From: Prevotella sp.
Lineage (GTDB): Bacteria > Bacteroidota > Bacteroidia > Bacteroidales > Bacteroidaceae
Reading direction: 5' to 3'
Assembly: GCA_017447515.1 (NCBI GenBank)
Contig: JAFSNG010000012.1
Coordinates: 1-53,171, forward strand
Length of the DNA: 53,171 nt
Position numbers and translations under genes: made by a program. Numbering within the stretch: the first letter of the stretch is position 1; the number at the start of each line of letters is the position of its first letter. The notes beneath the pieces were generated by a model that was not told the DNA's origin, did not search any database, and saw only the letters and a list, made by a program, of their open reading frames with translations. Positions 1-8,992 of the stretch are shown piece after piece.

Positions 1-62
1 GTGCAAACACTGCTTCTCAGTTGATGTTTCATCGTATATTCGTTTTTGTCTGATTTAGCTTG

Positions 63-94
63 CAAAGGTAAGCAATTTCCCCTTAAACACCAAA
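63..94 (-). promoter_or_regulatory. Promoter of a leftward gene outside the window
   Basis: On the minus strand a TACCTTTG -7 box (63-70) lies exactly 20 bp from a TTTG -33 box (91-94), the standard Bacteroidetes arrangement. Transcription would start near position 55 and leave the window at its left edge, so the gene it serves is not visible. Confidence 0.7.
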
Positions 95-202
95 CGATTT
101 TGGGGAAAAATGAAGAAAAGCCGAGAGTGAAAGGTTAATGCGCGCTGACAGCAAGGAGGAAAACGGGAGACAGCAGGGAGAGAAACGGGATTTTGTCCCT
201 AG

Positions 203-348
203 TAAAAAGGGAGCGAGTCGGTAGGTAAACAGATTCGGGCGACCGTGCTTATTAATGTGCACGGCCGTGCTTATTATTGCGAGCGGGCGTGCTTATTATT
301 GCGGGCGGCCGCCCGAATCCCAATTTTTACCTACTTACACTCGCTTCC
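203..348 (-). terminator. Large fold-back terminator of the GH2-GH53 gene
   Basis: Imperfect inverted arms lie at 209-240 and 311-348. Three blocks pair: GATTCGGGC (232-240 with 311-319), GTAGGTAAA (221-229 with 326-334), and a 10-base block with one mismatch (209-218 with 339-348). Read leftwards, the second arm is followed at once by a T-rich run (203-208), as in an intrinsic terminator. The right arm contains the last codons and stop of the glycosidase gene. The loop holds three tandem 22-bp repeats and two 12-14 bp perfect palindromes. The rest of 1-326 shows no gene. Confidence 0.6.
243..308. repeat. Three tandem 22-bp repeats with palindromic junctions
   Basis: Three directly adjacent 22-bp units occupy 243-264, 265-286 and 287-308, each carrying the core GTGCTTATTA. 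Perfect palindromes sit at unit borders: GCACGGCCGTGC (259-270) and CGGGCGGCCGCCCG (302-315). The block forms the loop of the fold-back described for 203-348. It is too short, and has no spacers, for a CRISPR array. Confidence 0.8.
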
Positions 349-3300
349 GTAAAGGCGTCCATGATAGCCGTTGGCTGGTTGTTCTGGAAGGCACCCAATT
401 TGTAGAAACGATCGGTTTCCGGAGCCCAGTAGAACACGCCTTGACAATGACCTCCACAATGGTTGCGCGCCATATCAATGACAGCTGCGATAATCTCCTT
501 TCCCTCAATGGGTTTAGCTGCTTCGACACCTGTCTCGACGACCAGCATGGGTTTGTGGTATTTCTCCCACAGGCGATTGATGTTCGCAGTGGCTTTCTCC
601 ACCGTTTCCTGCCAACTCTTGGTATGATTGCCCTTTATATCCCAATAAGGATAAACACTGAGGCCAATCATATCGTAACGGGTCTTATACTGAGCCAGTC
701 CGTCGAAGATGAAGTCATAACGGTGAGGGTCAAAGGCTCCGTCGAGATGAATGATGACTTCTGCCTTCGGAAACACTTGTTTTACAGCCACATAGCCAGC
801 ATCCGTCAATCCTGCATATTGCTGCATGTTTTCCTGCGCACGACCCATAGGCCAGAGGAAGCCGTTAGTGGTCTCGTTGCCTACCTGTACCCAGCGCACT
901 TCAACTCCAGCGTCCTTGATGGCTTGCAGTACCTCACGAGTATGGGTAGCCAACGCCTGACACATCTCCTGATAGTTCATCTCCTTCCACGCAGCAGGAA
1001 TGTTCTGCTGACCAGGATCGGCCCACCAGTCGCTATAGTGGAAGTCTATCATTACGGCCATTCCCTGCTTCTTGGCGCGTTTTGCCATCTTGACGACATC
1101 GTCCTGACTGCATAGCCTATCTTTGGGATTGACCCACACGCGCAGACGGACGGCATTCAGTCCCAGTTCACGCATCAGGGCCGTACATTCGCGAGGTTCG
1201 CCTTTAGCATTGCGCAACTGCACGCCTCGCGCCTCAAGATCGGTAGTGCCGCTGATGTCAGCACCCAGCCAGAAGGATTCTTCATTGGGTTTCGTCAAGA
1301 CATACGATGAAGCAGACTCCCGCATAACGCTCTGAGAATCAACGGTTTCGAGACTTAGTACAGCAGGTCTCAAATGTCCCTTGCAGTCCTTTACTGTCAA
1401 CGTCACCTTTCCTGCCTTCGTCGTAGGTCGCAGTATGACCACCAGTTCGCCATTGAAAAGCTTCATCGTGGGTTGCTTGAATGATTCCAGCGAGGTAGCA
1501 TCACCATTGCAGACAGCCTCGAACTTAGCCTCACCTGCAACGCTGAACGTCAACTGTTCCTGACAGGTGGGAACGGGAACGCCATGCTTGTCCTGTACTG
1601 ATACGCGGACATATATCAAATCTTCGCCATCAGCCTTGTGTTCACTGGTCTCTGCCTGAGCCACCAGTTGCACAGCCTTACCTGCCGTCTGGCGCACATC
1701 TTCACCGATTTTGTTGCCCTGCTCGTCGTAAACAACGACACGGATTTCGCCAGGCTTGTATTTCACGTCGTTCCAACGCAGACGATAGCGGTCGAGACGC
1801 TCCGCTTTGTTCTTGCGCACCCTACCCTGCGACTTACCATTGACAAAGAGTTCACCCTCGACACCATCGGTATAGCAATAGACGGGCGTCACCTGCCCTT
1901 TGCGATTGGGCCACGTCCAGTGAGGCAGCAAGTGAACGGTATGTTCCTGCGTGTTCCAACGGCTCTTATATAGATAGTAGCGGTCCTTAGGCAGTCCTGC
2001 TAAGTCGCAGATGCCAAAATAACTGCTACGCGAAGGCCAGTATTCATCGTAAGGTGTAGGCTCGCCCAGATAGTCGTAACCCGTCCAAACGAATTCACCA
2101 ATTACCCACGGGTAGTCATCCTGCCACACCCAGTCGTCGTCAGGCAGGTTCGACCACGAGCAGTATTCCACATCGTAACTTGAGCACTGTCCATCGGCTT
2201 TCAGGATGGCAGTCGGGTCGTAAGTGGGCGCCCACGAAGCATATTGCGAATTGTCGGTGACCACAACGGGGAATTTATACACACCTCGAGAGCTTACCGT
2301 AGAGGCCGTCTCAGAGCCTAGCAGGAAACCTTGCGGCAACTGCTTGATATTGTTGGCATATTTGTGGACGCGATAGTTGAAACCAGGCACCTGCATAGCC
2401 TGAGCAAAGCCACCGGCAATAGACTTCTCGGCATGATCCATTCCCTGAGTGACTGGACGCGTGGGGTCGAGAGCATTGCAAAGGCCCTGCAACTGAATAC
2501 TGATTTGGCGGCCCTCCTCACTGCCTTGTTCAGGAATCTCATTGCCAATGGACCACATCACGATTGAGGGATGATTCCTATGGTTCAGCACGAGGTTGGT
2601 GATATCCCGCTCAGCCCACTCTCGGAAATTACGGGCATAGCCGTTCTTGCACTTCGGATAAATCCACATATCGAACGACTCTGCCATCACCATCATACCC
2701 AGCGAATCGCAGATATCCATTTGCCACGTAGAAGGCATGTTGTGAGACGTACGGATAGCGTCGCAACCCATTGCCTTCAACATCTGAATCTGGCGAATCA
2801 AGGCCGTCTTGTTAATGGCAGCACCTAAGGGTCCTAAGTCGTGATGTAGGCAAACACCCTTCAGTTTGCGCGTCACACCGTTCAGTTGGAAACCGTTTTC
2901 TCTACTGACGCGAATGGTGCGGATGCCTGTATTAATTTCCTTGCTATCCAACAGCACATGATGTTCAGGTCCGACGGGGCCTATCTTTTGCACCTTAGCT
3001 CTAACCTTATATAAATAAGGTGTCTCAGGTGACCATAGCTGAGGATTCGAAATGGTAAATTTGGCATATACCTTCCCGTCATGCTCAATACGAATATCGT
3101 GACCGCCGGCAGAACGGCCATCAGGCGAAATCAGCGTTACATTACCCACCATATTCTTATCAGCATTGATCACTCTGAACTCAACATCAACAATAGCCTT
3201 GCCATTGTCGATACTCATTGTGCGGGCATACAGGCTCCAATCATCAATATGGGTTTTCTGGGTCAACACCAATGTCACAGGGCGATAAAGTCCGGCACCA

Positions 3301-3806
3301 GGATACCAACGGCTGCTCTCCTCCAAATTCTGCAGATGTACGCAGATATCCAGCTCTTTGGTTATCGTCGTTGGCGGATTTTGGAGAAAGCGTGTTGCAT
3401 CCACGCGGAAAGCATTATAACCATAAGCCCAATAGCCCGCCTCCTCGCCATTGATAGTCACACGGGGCTCGGCCATAGCACCGTCGAACACAAGTTCAGC
3501 AGCATCGTAACCATCAGGCACACTGACGGTCGTTCGATACCAGCCTTCACCAATCCAGGGAAGTGCCCCACTGCGGCCGGACTTTTCCGTAGCCTCCGTC
3601 TCACCATTCTGTTCGATAGCAACCTTCTGCAAGTCCCACTTCTTATCGAATGGTCCTGCTATAGCCCAATCGTGAGGAATGTCTACCTTCTCCCACGTCT
3701 TTTGGTCACGTGAGAATTCCCATGTCTTCAAATTGATTTCGCGTCTTGTTTGTGCTGTCAGCAATTGACAGGACAACAGTACTGCAAGTAATAGTTTTAG
3801 TCTCAT
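327..3806 (-). CDS. GH2 beta-galactosidase fused to GH53 endo-galactanase
   Basis: The protein has 1159 residues and a signal peptide; an LLSC motif at residues 10-13 makes a lipoprotein possible. The GH2 part has a sugar-binding domain (about 25-185), an Ig-like domain, and a TIM barrel with the acid/base Glu in SIGNEIPEQ near 422 and the nucleophile Glu in IGEFVWTGYDYLGE near 570. Further Ig-like segments follow to about 830. From about 840 to the end is a complete GH53 domain, starting at FWLGADISG, with catalytic Glu in VGNETTNG near 978 and VVETG near 1090. GH53 enzymes cut beta-1,4-galactan internally and GH2 beta-galactosidases remove terminal galactose, so one secreted protein may carry out both steps. 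The GH2 specificity is inferred; other beta-glycosidase activities are possible. The gene has its own promoter at 3826-3857. Confidence 0.88.
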   Translation of the reverse strand: MRLKLLLAVLLSCQLLTAQTRREINLKTWEFSRDQKTWEKVDIPHDWAIAGPFDKKWDLQKVAIEQNGETEATEKSGRSGALPWIGEGWYRTTVSVPDGYDAAELVFDGAMAEPRVTINGEEAGYWAYGYNAFRVDATRFLQNPPTTITKELDICVHLQNLEESSRWYPGAGLYRPVTLVLTQKTHIDDWSLYARTMSIDNGKAIVDVEFRVINADKNMVGNVTLISPDGRSAGGHDIRIEHDGKVYAKFTISNPQLWSPETPYLYKVRAKVQKIGPVGPEHHVLLDSKEINTGIRTIRVSRENGFQLNGVTRKLKGVCLHHDLGPLGAAINKTALIRQIQMLKAMGCDAIRTSHNMPSTWQMDICDSLGMMVMAESFDMWIYPKCKNGYARNFREWAERDITNLVLNHRNHPSIVMWSIGNEIPEQGSEEGRQISIQLQGLCNALDPTRPVTQGMDHAEKSIAGGFAQAMQVPGFNYRVHKYANNIKQLPQGFLLGSETASTVSSRGVYKFPVVVTDNSQYASWAPTYDPTAILKADGQCSSYDVEYCSWSNLPDDDWVWQDDYPWVIGEFVWTGYDYLGEPTPYDEYWPSRSSYFGICDLAGLPKDRYYLYKSRWNTQEHTVHLLPHWTWPNRKGQVTPVYCYTDGVEGELFVNGKSQGRVRKNKAERLDRYRLRWNDVKYKPGEIRVVVYDEQGNKIGEDVRQTAGKAVQLVAQAETSEHKADGEDLIYVRVSVQDKHGVPVPTCQEQLTFSVAGEAKFEAVCNGDATSLESFKQPTMKLFNGELVVILRPTTKAGKVTLTVKDCKGHLRPAVLSLETVDSQSVMRESASSYVLTKPNEESFWLGADISGTTDLEARGVQLRNAKGEPRECTALMRELGLNAVRLRVWVNPKDRLCSQDDVVKMAKRAKKQGMAVMIDFHYSDWWADPGQQNIPAAWKEMNYQEMCQALATHTREVLQAIKDAGVEVRWVQVGNETTNGFLWPMGRAQENMQQYAGLTDAGYVAVKQVFPKAEVIIHLDGAFDPHRYDFIFDGLAQYKTRYDMIGLSVYPYWDIKGNHTKSWQETVEKATANINRLWEKYHKPMLVVETGVEAAKPIEGKEIIAAVIDMARNHCGGHCQGVFYWAPETDRFYKLGAFQNNQPTAIMDAFTEASVSR

Positions 3807-3825
3807 AACATCAGTAATTTGCCTA

Positions 3826-3857
3826 CAAAATTACGAATAATTGGGCGAAACACCAAA
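3826..3857 (-). promoter_or_regulatory. Promoter of the GH2-GH53 gene
   Basis: Minus-strand TAATTTTG (-7 box, 3826-3833) and TTTG (-33 box, 3854-3857) are separated by exactly 20 bp. The start codon lies about 20 bases downstream of the -7 box, at 3806. Confidence 0.75.
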
Positions 3858-3864
3858 TAAAGAC

Positions 3865-3904
3865 GAAAAAAATTCCCCGCAGATTCAGTTCTGCGGGGAA
3901 TTTT
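3865..3904 (-). terminator. Intrinsic terminator of the OmpA-family gene
   Basis: A perfect 15-bp stem (3869-3883 with 3890-3904) has a 6-base loop. Its core is CCCCGCAGA and it ends in a T run on the minus strand. It lies just after the ompA-type stop codon. Confidence 0.9.
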
Positions 3905-3927
3905 GATATCTGAATGTTCGCTACTGC

Positions 3928-5136
3928 TTACTGCTTAGTAGTATCGATGAACATTGCAACGCGGTTGAAGTCAATCTCGTCAGACAGCTTGTCAGTTGCG
4001 CCAAGACCCTCAGTAGTGATGCGGTTTGCAGCAATCTTATACTTCTTGATCAGAGCGTTCTTAACAGCGTCAGCACGCTTCTCAGACAGCTTCTGGTTCA
4101 GCTCAGCATTACCCTCGGGTGAAGCATAGCCCTGAACCTTAACGATAGACTCAGGATGATTCTTCATGTACTTAGCAATCATCTCGATGCTTGCATACTG
4201 TGCAGGCTCGATAGTGCTCTTGCCCTGACGGAAGATAACGATAGGCTGCAGAGTCTCAACCTTCTTCTCTACAACAGTAGCGGTAGGACGAGCCTCGCAA
4301 GCAGCGAGCTTAGCCTTCAGGTCAGCGATAGTCTGAGCATCAGCAGCAATCTTACCATCCTTAGCGTTCACGTCAGCACGGAGCTCGTTGATCTTAGCAT
4401 TCAGACCGTCGATCTCAGCCTGGTCGCGCAGCTGGGCCTTCACGAAGTTGTGAGTACCGTTGCTGTTGCCGAACTTATAGTTCAAACCAGCCTTAAGGCT
4501 GAATAAAGAACGGTTGATATCATACTGGAAGCCAGGATCATTAATACCAGCAATAGCCTCAACTGCAGACATGTCAATACCATTTGACCATGCATGCAGG
4601 TTGTAGGTCAGAGCAGGCTCAATGTAGAGCTGCCAAGCCTTTGCGGCACCCAGATTGAAAGTAAAATCAAGAGCGATCTTAGAATTCAGACCATTAGTCT
4701 TAGGAAGGTGATTGAAGTCATGCTCCCAACCGAAACCACCAAGAGCAATCAGTTCGAAAGCACGGGGCTCACCAGGATAACCAGCAAACAGATTGCTCAG
4801 GTTGAAAGTACCCAGCAGGTTTAAGTCAAGAGCATTGATGAAAGTCTTAGAACCAGCATAAAACTTATCGTTACACTTGAAATAGAGATCTGCATCAGCA
4901 GCCAGGCCGAAAACAGTTGTCAGGTTCTTACCAAGACGAACGCCAAAGGTAGGAGCGATAGACTTGAAGAAACCATTACCAGCATCCTTATAGCTCTCCT
5001 TGGGCAATGTTGAAACGCCAGCGTTGATACCGAAGTACCAGTTATCACCAGCCTTGTTAGAAGTGATTGCAGTATTCTGTGCACTCACTGAAGCTGCCAT
5101 CATAGTAGCAGCAATCATCAAAAAAAACTTTTTCAT
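3928..5136 (-). CDS. OmpA-family outer membrane protein
   Basis: The protein has 402 residues. A signal peptide (MKKFFLMIAATMMAASVSA) precedes an eight-stranded-barrel-like region with alternating hydrophobic strands to about residue 225. A coiled-coil segment follows (about 230-285), then an OmpA/MotB peptidoglycan-binding domain to the C-terminus, recognisable by GYASPEGNAELNQKLSEKRA and the late NRVAMF. Family members anchor the outer membrane to peptidoglycan. The gene stands alone, with its own promoter (5208-5239), a roughly 65-base leader and a strong terminator, which suggests high independent expression. The coding strand uses few synonymous codons, as is common in abundant proteins. 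Confidence 0.9.
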   Translation of the reverse strand: MKKFFLMIAATMMAASVSAQNTAITSNKAGDNWYFGINAGVSTLPKESYKDAGNGFFKSIAPTFGVRLGKNLTTVFGLAADADLYFKCNDKFYAGSKTFINALDLNLLGTFNLSNLFAGYPGEPRAFELIALGGFGWEHDFNHLPKTNGLNSKIALDFTFNLGAAKAWQLYIEPALTYNLHAWSNGIDMSAVEAIAGINDPGFQYDINRSLFSLKAGLNYKFGNSNGTHNFVKAQLRDQAEIDGLNAKINELRADVNAKDGKIAADAQTIADLKAKLAACEARPTATVVEKKVETLQPIVIFRQGKSTIEPAQYASIEMIAKYMKNHPESIVKVQGYASPEGNAELNQKLSEKRADAVKNALIKKYKIAANRITTEGLGATDKLSDEIDFNRVAMFIDTTKQ

Positions 5137-5207
5137 TTTGTAATAACTAATTAGTTTAAAATTAATAAATGTATCTTATTTTATGCTTATCTTCTTATTT
5201 TCGGGTG

Positions 5208-5239
5208 CAAAGTAAGTAAAAAAAACGATAAGTTCCAAA
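5208..5239 (-). promoter_or_regulatory. Promoter of the OmpA-family gene
   Basis: Minus-strand TTACTTTG (5208-5215, one base off TAnnTTTG) lies 20 bp from TTTG (5236-5239). The leader to the start codon at 5136 is about 65 bases. The interval 5240-5357 is A/T-rich and shows nothing else recognisable. Confidence 0.65.
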
Positions 5240-5357
5240 TAAAATCACAAAAAAGTGCAAAAAAACGTGTATTTTTCATCCCAAAATAGCGTTTTCTACT
5301 AAAAAAAGCCTAAAAAGAACACTTTTTTAAGTAATTATTGAAAAAAAAGGAGAAAAG

Positions 5358-5389
5358 TTTGGTGGAACAAGAAAAAAATATTACTTTTG
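5358..5389 (+). promoter_or_regulatory. rpoD promoter
   Basis: TTTG (5358-5361), a 20-bp spacer and TACTTTTG (5382-5389) match the Bacteroidetes primary-sigma consensus perfectly. The box lies inside the longest possible rpoD reading frame (TTG at 5387), which argues for the ATG at 5417 as the real start. Confidence 0.8.
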
Positions 5390-5405
5390 CATCCGGCTTT
5401 AAAAC

Positions 5406-5420
5406 ATGACTACCGCATGA
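5406..5420 (+). other. Four-codon leader ORF overlapping the rpoD start
   Basis: ATG ACT ACC GCA TGA encodes Met-Thr-Thr-Ala. Its stop overlaps the rpoD start in the form ATGA (5417-5420). Its ATG would lie only about 10 bases after the expected transcription start. It may be chance, but the arrangement repeats the 4-bp overlaps seen between the next genes. Confidence 0.35.
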
Positions 5421-6280
5421 GGCAACTGAAGATCACCAAATCAATCACAAACCGCGAAAGCGAGGCACTGGAGAAATACCTGTCGGAAATCGGCAAAGAG
5501 GAACTTCTTTCAGCAGAGGAAGAGGTAGAACTGGCACAGCGCATTCGTAAGGGAGACAAGAAGGCGCTGGAAAAGCTGACAAAGTCGAACCTGAGGTTTG
5601 TGGTGAGTGTGGCCAAACAATACCAGAACCAGGGACTTTCGCTACCCGACCTGATTAACGAGGGTAACGTAGGACTGATAAAGGCTGCCGAGAAATATGA
5701 CGAGACGAGAGGGTTTAAATTTATCTCCTATGCCGTTTGGTGGATTCGTCAGAGTATTCTGCAGGCCATAGCCGAGCAGAGCCGCATCGTAAGACTGCCA
5801 TTGAACCAGCTGGGGTCGATGAACAAGATTAACCGTATGCTGACGAAATTCGAACAGGAGAACGAACGCAGGCCGTCGGTGGATGAGATTTCCGAGGTCA
5901 TCGACATTCCTGAGGATAAAGTTGACGAAGCCATCAACGTGTCAGGACGCCAGGTATCGGTTGACGCGCCGTTTGTAGATGGTGAGGACAACTCGCTGCT
6001 GGACGTGCTGGTAAACAGCGACGCTCCTATGGCCGACAAGCAGTTGGTGGTGGAATCATTGCAGGCGGAAATCATGGACGCGCTGAAGATGCTGACAGTA
6101 CGCGAACGCAACATCATCACAGCCTTTTACGGCATAGGACAGCCGGAAATGACACTGGAGGAGATAGGCACAAAATTCGGCCTTACGCGCGAGCGCGTTA
6201 GACAAATTAAGGAGAAAGCCATCCGCCGACTGCGTGGAAATACAAAGAACAAGATATTAAAAGCATATTTAGGAGCATGA
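5417..6280 (+). CDS. rpoD: Primary sigma factor RpoD (sigma-ABfr type)
   Basis: The protein has 287 residues from ATG 5417 ([20 protein letters not shown]), the start typical of Bacteroidetes RpoD. This short form lacks most of region 1.1. Region 1.2 is around YLSEIGKEE, region 2 contains [17 protein letters not shown] and the -7 recognition and melting helices ([15 protein letters not shown]), region 3 follows, and region 4 ends with the DNA-binding helix around [19 protein letters not shown]. It directs RNA polymerase to the TTTG/TAnnTTTG promoters listed here. Its stop overlaps the next start by 4 bases, so it heads an operon with a secreted protein and an HD hydrolase. Confidence 0.97.
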   Translation: MRQLKITKSITNRESEALEKYLSEIGKEELLSAEEEVELAQRIRKGDKKALEKLTKSNLRFVVSVAKQYQNQGLSLPDLINEGNVGLIKAAEKYDETRGFKFISYAVWWIRQSILQAIAEQSRIVRLPLNQLGSMNKINRMLTKFEQENERRPSVDEISEVIDIPEDKVDEAINVSGRQVSVDAPFVDGEDNSLLDVLVNSDAPMADKQLVVESLQAEIMDALKMLTVRERNIITAFYGIGQPEMTLEEIGTKFGLTRERVRQIKEKAIRRLRGNTKNKILKAYLGA

Positions 6281-6687
6281 AATCAATAAGGTATATACTG
6301 CTGTTGGCGGCAACGTTCATGACGTTGGGAGCAAGCGCAAAACCCATGAAGACAGACCGCGTCTACATGTTTGGATTTTCGGCATCGTTCAAGGACTCGG
6401 TCATCTACGTGACAGACATCCAGAACGTAAAGGGTGCTTGGATAGATACTAAAACGAAATTCCTGTTGCCGCGTGACGAATATTCACAACAACTGAAAAT
6501 CTATCTAGAAGAAACACTTCAACAGTCTAAGCGGGTGTGCATGGTTTTCTTCTATTTAGACAAGAAGAAGGCTGAGAAGAAATTTCTGAAACTGATGAAG
6601 AAATACCAGAAAGGTTACGACGTTCGACACGTGAACGTGACGGAATTCAAGTTCGACCCGATAGATATGTCACCAGAACAGAAATGA
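6277..6687 (+). CDS. Small secreted protein of unknown function
   Basis: The protein has 136 residues, with a signal peptide ending ASA near residue 21 and a mature part of about 115 residues rich in Lys and aromatic residues. I do not recognise a named domain. The pattern of short strands, a helix with many Lys ([17 protein letters not shown]) and a final strand suggests a compact alpha/beta fold. It overlaps rpoD upstream and the HD gene downstream by 4 bases each (ATGA), so the three are probably translated in a coupled way. A link between a periplasmic protein and the primary sigma factor is not obvious; co-location may simply reflect shared expression. Confidence 0.85.
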   Translation: MKSIRYILLLAATFMTLGASAKPMKTDRVYMFGFSASFKDSVIYVTDIQNVKGAWIDTKTKFLLPRDEYSQQLKIYLEETLQQSKRVCMVFFYLDKKKAEKKFLKLMKKYQKGYDVRHVNVTEFKFDPIDMSPEQK

Positions 6688-7892
6688 CGGAACACAAAAT
6701 CATCAACGACCCAGTTTTCGGGTTTATCAAGATCAGACGTGGACTGCTGTACGATATCGTACAGCATCCGTTTTTTCAACGCCTGAACCGCATCAACCAG
6801 CTGGGACTGGCGTCGGTGGTTTATCCCGGAGCGCGCCACACCCGGTTCCAGCATTCGTTAGGAGCCTTTTACTTGATGTCGGAAGCTGTGAAATCACTAA
6901 GCGAGAAAGGAGTGTACATCTTCGATTCGGAGGCGGAAGCCGTCCAAGCTGCCATCCTTTTGCATGACATCGGTCACGGCCCATTCTCACACGTATTGGA
7001 ACATACACTTATCAACGGAGTGTCACACGAAGATATCTCGCTGCTGATGATGGAGCGCATAAACCGCGAGATGAAGGGACAATTGGCGTTGGCTATCAGC
7101 ATTTTCAAAGACGAATATCCGAACAAGATATTCCATCAGCTCATATCCAGTCAGTTGGATATGGACCGGCTGGACTACCTGCGCCGCGACTCGTTCTTTA
7201 CAGGCGTAACAGAAGGTAATATCGGGTCGGCACGCATTATCAAGATGCTGAACGTAGCCGACGAAAGACTCGTCGTCGACGCGAAAGGTATCTACTCAAT
7301 AGAAAACTACCTGACGACACGACGGCTGATGTACTGGCAGGTGTATCTGCATAAGACGGCCGTCGGATACGAGAAGATATTGGTGAACGCACTGACACGA
7401 GCACGCGACCTGATGCGGATGGGATATGACATTTTTGCCTCCCCTGCCCTTGCCTATTTTCTGAAAAACGACGTCACATTTGACGACCACACATTGGACA
7501 TTTATGCCGAATTGGATGACAGCGACATTTGGAGTGCTATGAAGGCTTGGAAGCATTCTGATGACAAAATTCTTGCCATTTTGGCCACCGATATGACAGA
7601 CCGTCGACTGTTTAAAGTGGAAGTCAGTGAGGAGCGACCATCGGAAGAAAGAATGGCCGAAATCGCCCATGGAATAGCAGAAAGGCTGCATATTTCATTG
7701 GAAGATACGCGCTACCTGATGACGCTGACAGAGATAGGGAAAGATATGTATAATCCCGAAGACGACAGCATCGGAATTCTTTACAAAGACGGCACGGTAA
7801 GAGACATTTCGGAAGCATCGGAAATCTTAAACGTACATTTACTTTCTAAAAAAATACGTAAATATTACCTCTGTTATCAACGTTTTTCATAA
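6684..7892 (+). CDS. HD-domain phosphohydrolase (dGTPase-like)
   Basis: The protein has 402 residues. The metal site of the HD superfamily is visible: H in RHTRFQHSLG near residue 50, HD in LLHDIGHGPFSHVLEH near 95, and a later D in SSQLDMDRLDYLRRDS near 160. Members related to dGTP triphosphohydrolase and SAMHD1 hydrolyse (d)NTPs or similar phosphorylated substrates in the cytoplasm; the substrate here cannot be read from sequence. The start is the ATG that overlaps the preceding stop. The gene is commonly found next to lpxD in Bacteroidales. Confidence 0.9.
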   Translation: MTEHKIINDPVFGFIKIRRGLLYDIVQHPFFQRLNRINQLGLASVVYPGARHTRFQHSLGAFYLMSEAVKSLSEKGVYIFDSEAEAVQAAILLHDIGHGPFSHVLEHTLINGVSHEDISLLMMERINREMKGQLALAISIFKDEYPNKIFHQLISSQLDMDRLDYLRRDSFFTGVTEGNIGSARIIKMLNVADERLVVDAKGIYSIENYLTTRRLMYWQVYLHKTAVGYEKILVNALTRARDLMRMGYDIFASPALAYFLKNDVTFDDHTLDIYAELDDSDIWSAMKAWKHSDDKILAILATDMTDRRLFKVEVSEERPSEERMAEIAHGIAERLHISLEDTRYLMTLTEIGKDMYNPEDDSIGILYKDGTVRDISEASEILNVHLLSKKIRKYYLCYQRFS

Positions 7893-7900
7893 AAAATGCT

Positions 7901-7908
7901 TATCTTTG
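7901..7908 (+). promoter_or_regulatory. Likely -7 box upstream of lpxD
   Basis: TATCTTTG matches the -7 consensus and ends about 30 bases before the lpxD start. I see no TTTG at the expected distance, so the promoter may be weak. Confidence 0.5.
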
Positions 7909-7937
7909 TAGCGTTTTTATAAAAAATAATAGTGACT

Positions 7938-8936
7938 ATGAAGTTTACAGCGCGACAAATAGCCGACTTTATTGGCGGTAAAGTGGAAGGAAACGAACAA
8001 GCTTCTGTCCACACTTTTGCGAAGATTGAAGAAGGTCAGGAAGGAGCTATTACATTCCTTTCGAACCCCAAATATACCCAATACATCTACGACACAAAAG
8101 CCACCATCGTACTGGTGAATGAAGACCTAGAACTGGAGCATCCCGTCAGCTGCACGCTGATTCGCGTGAAGAATGCGTACGAGTGTGTGGCCAAATTGAT
8201 GCAAATGTATGCTCAGTCGCTGCCCAAAAAGACAGGTGTTGACCCGCTGGCCTTTGTATCGCCCAGTGCACAAATTGGCAAAGACGTCTACATCGGTCCG
8301 TTCACCTACGTCGGCGAAGGAGTAAAGATTGGTGATGGAACGCGTATTTACCCCAACGTGACCATCTATGATGGTAGTCAGATTGGCAAGAATGTCACTA
8401 TACACGCTGGTGCCGTCATCGGTGCCGACGGTTTCGGTTTCGCTCCCAATACGGAGGGTTACGAAAAGATTCCGCAGTTAGGCATTGTCATCATCGAGGA
8501 CGATGTGGAGATTGGCGCCAATACCTGTGTCGACCGTTCGACGATGGGCCAGACCATTATTCATCAGGGTGTGAAACTGGACAACCTCATCCAGGTGGCC
8601 CACAACTGTGAGATTGGTGAGAATACGGTGATGTCTGCTCAGGTCGGTATGGCTGGTTCAACGAAAATCGGTGCGTGGTGTATGGTAGGCGGTCAGGCCG
8701 GATTCTCTGGTCACATTCATGTTGCTGACAGGACAATGGTAGGTGCACAGTGTGGTGTCATCGGTAATACCAAAGGCGACGGTGAGACGCTAATCGGTTC
8801 TCCTGCTGTCAATCCGAAGATGTATTTCAAGGCCAGGGCACTGGATGCGAAACTGCCTGACATGTACCGCCAGATAGCACAATTGCAGCGTGAAATCGAC
8901 GCGCTGAAGGAGATTGTGCAAATTGAGAGATTGTGA
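7938..8936 (+). CDS. lpxD: UDP-3-O-acylglucosamine N-acyltransferase LpxD
   Basis: The protein has 332 residues from ATG 7938; a GTG six bases upstream is a less likely start. It has an N-terminal uridine-binding domain (1-100) and then a left-handed beta-helix of hexapeptide repeats (about 100-300) with [15 protein letters not shown] and the catalytic His in [12 protein letters not shown]-terminal helix follows. It adds the second acyl chain in lipid A synthesis, in the cytoplasm. It lies directly before lpxC-fabZ and lpxA, the conserved lipid A order of Bacteroidetes. Confidence 0.96.
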   Translation: MKFTARQIADFIGGKVEGNEQASVHTFAKIEEGQEGAITFLSNPKYTQYIYDTKATIVLVNEDLELEHPVSCTLIRVKNAYECVAKLMQMYAQSLPKKTGVDPLAFVSPSAQIGKDVYIGPFTYVGEGVKIGDGTRIYPNVTIYDGSQIGKNVTIHAGAVIGADGFGFAPNTEGYEKIPQLGIVIIEDDVEIGANTCVDRSTMGQTIIHQGVKLDNLIQVAHNCEIGENTVMSAQVGMAGSTKIGAWCMVGGQAGFSGHIHVADRTMVGAQCGVIGNTKGDGETLIGSPAVNPKMYFKARALDAKLPDMYRQIAQLQREIDALKEIVQIERL

Positions 8937-8960
8937 TTTCGGCTAATGAAATAAAAAAAT

Positions 8961-8992
8961 TGTAAAACAGTCAAATAGTAAAACATTAAGAT
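8961..8992 (+). repeat. Octamer array before lpxC-fabZ
   Basis: Four successive 8-base units, such as TGTAAAAC and AGTAAAAC, fill the spacer up to the start codon. Units 1 and 3 match in 7 of 8 positions. The word GTCAAATA recurs in the spacer before nhaD. Confidence 0.5.

Noticed and set aside
243-308. CRISPR array
   Set aside because: The three 22-bp units are directly adjacent with no spacers, and there is no cas gene in the window.
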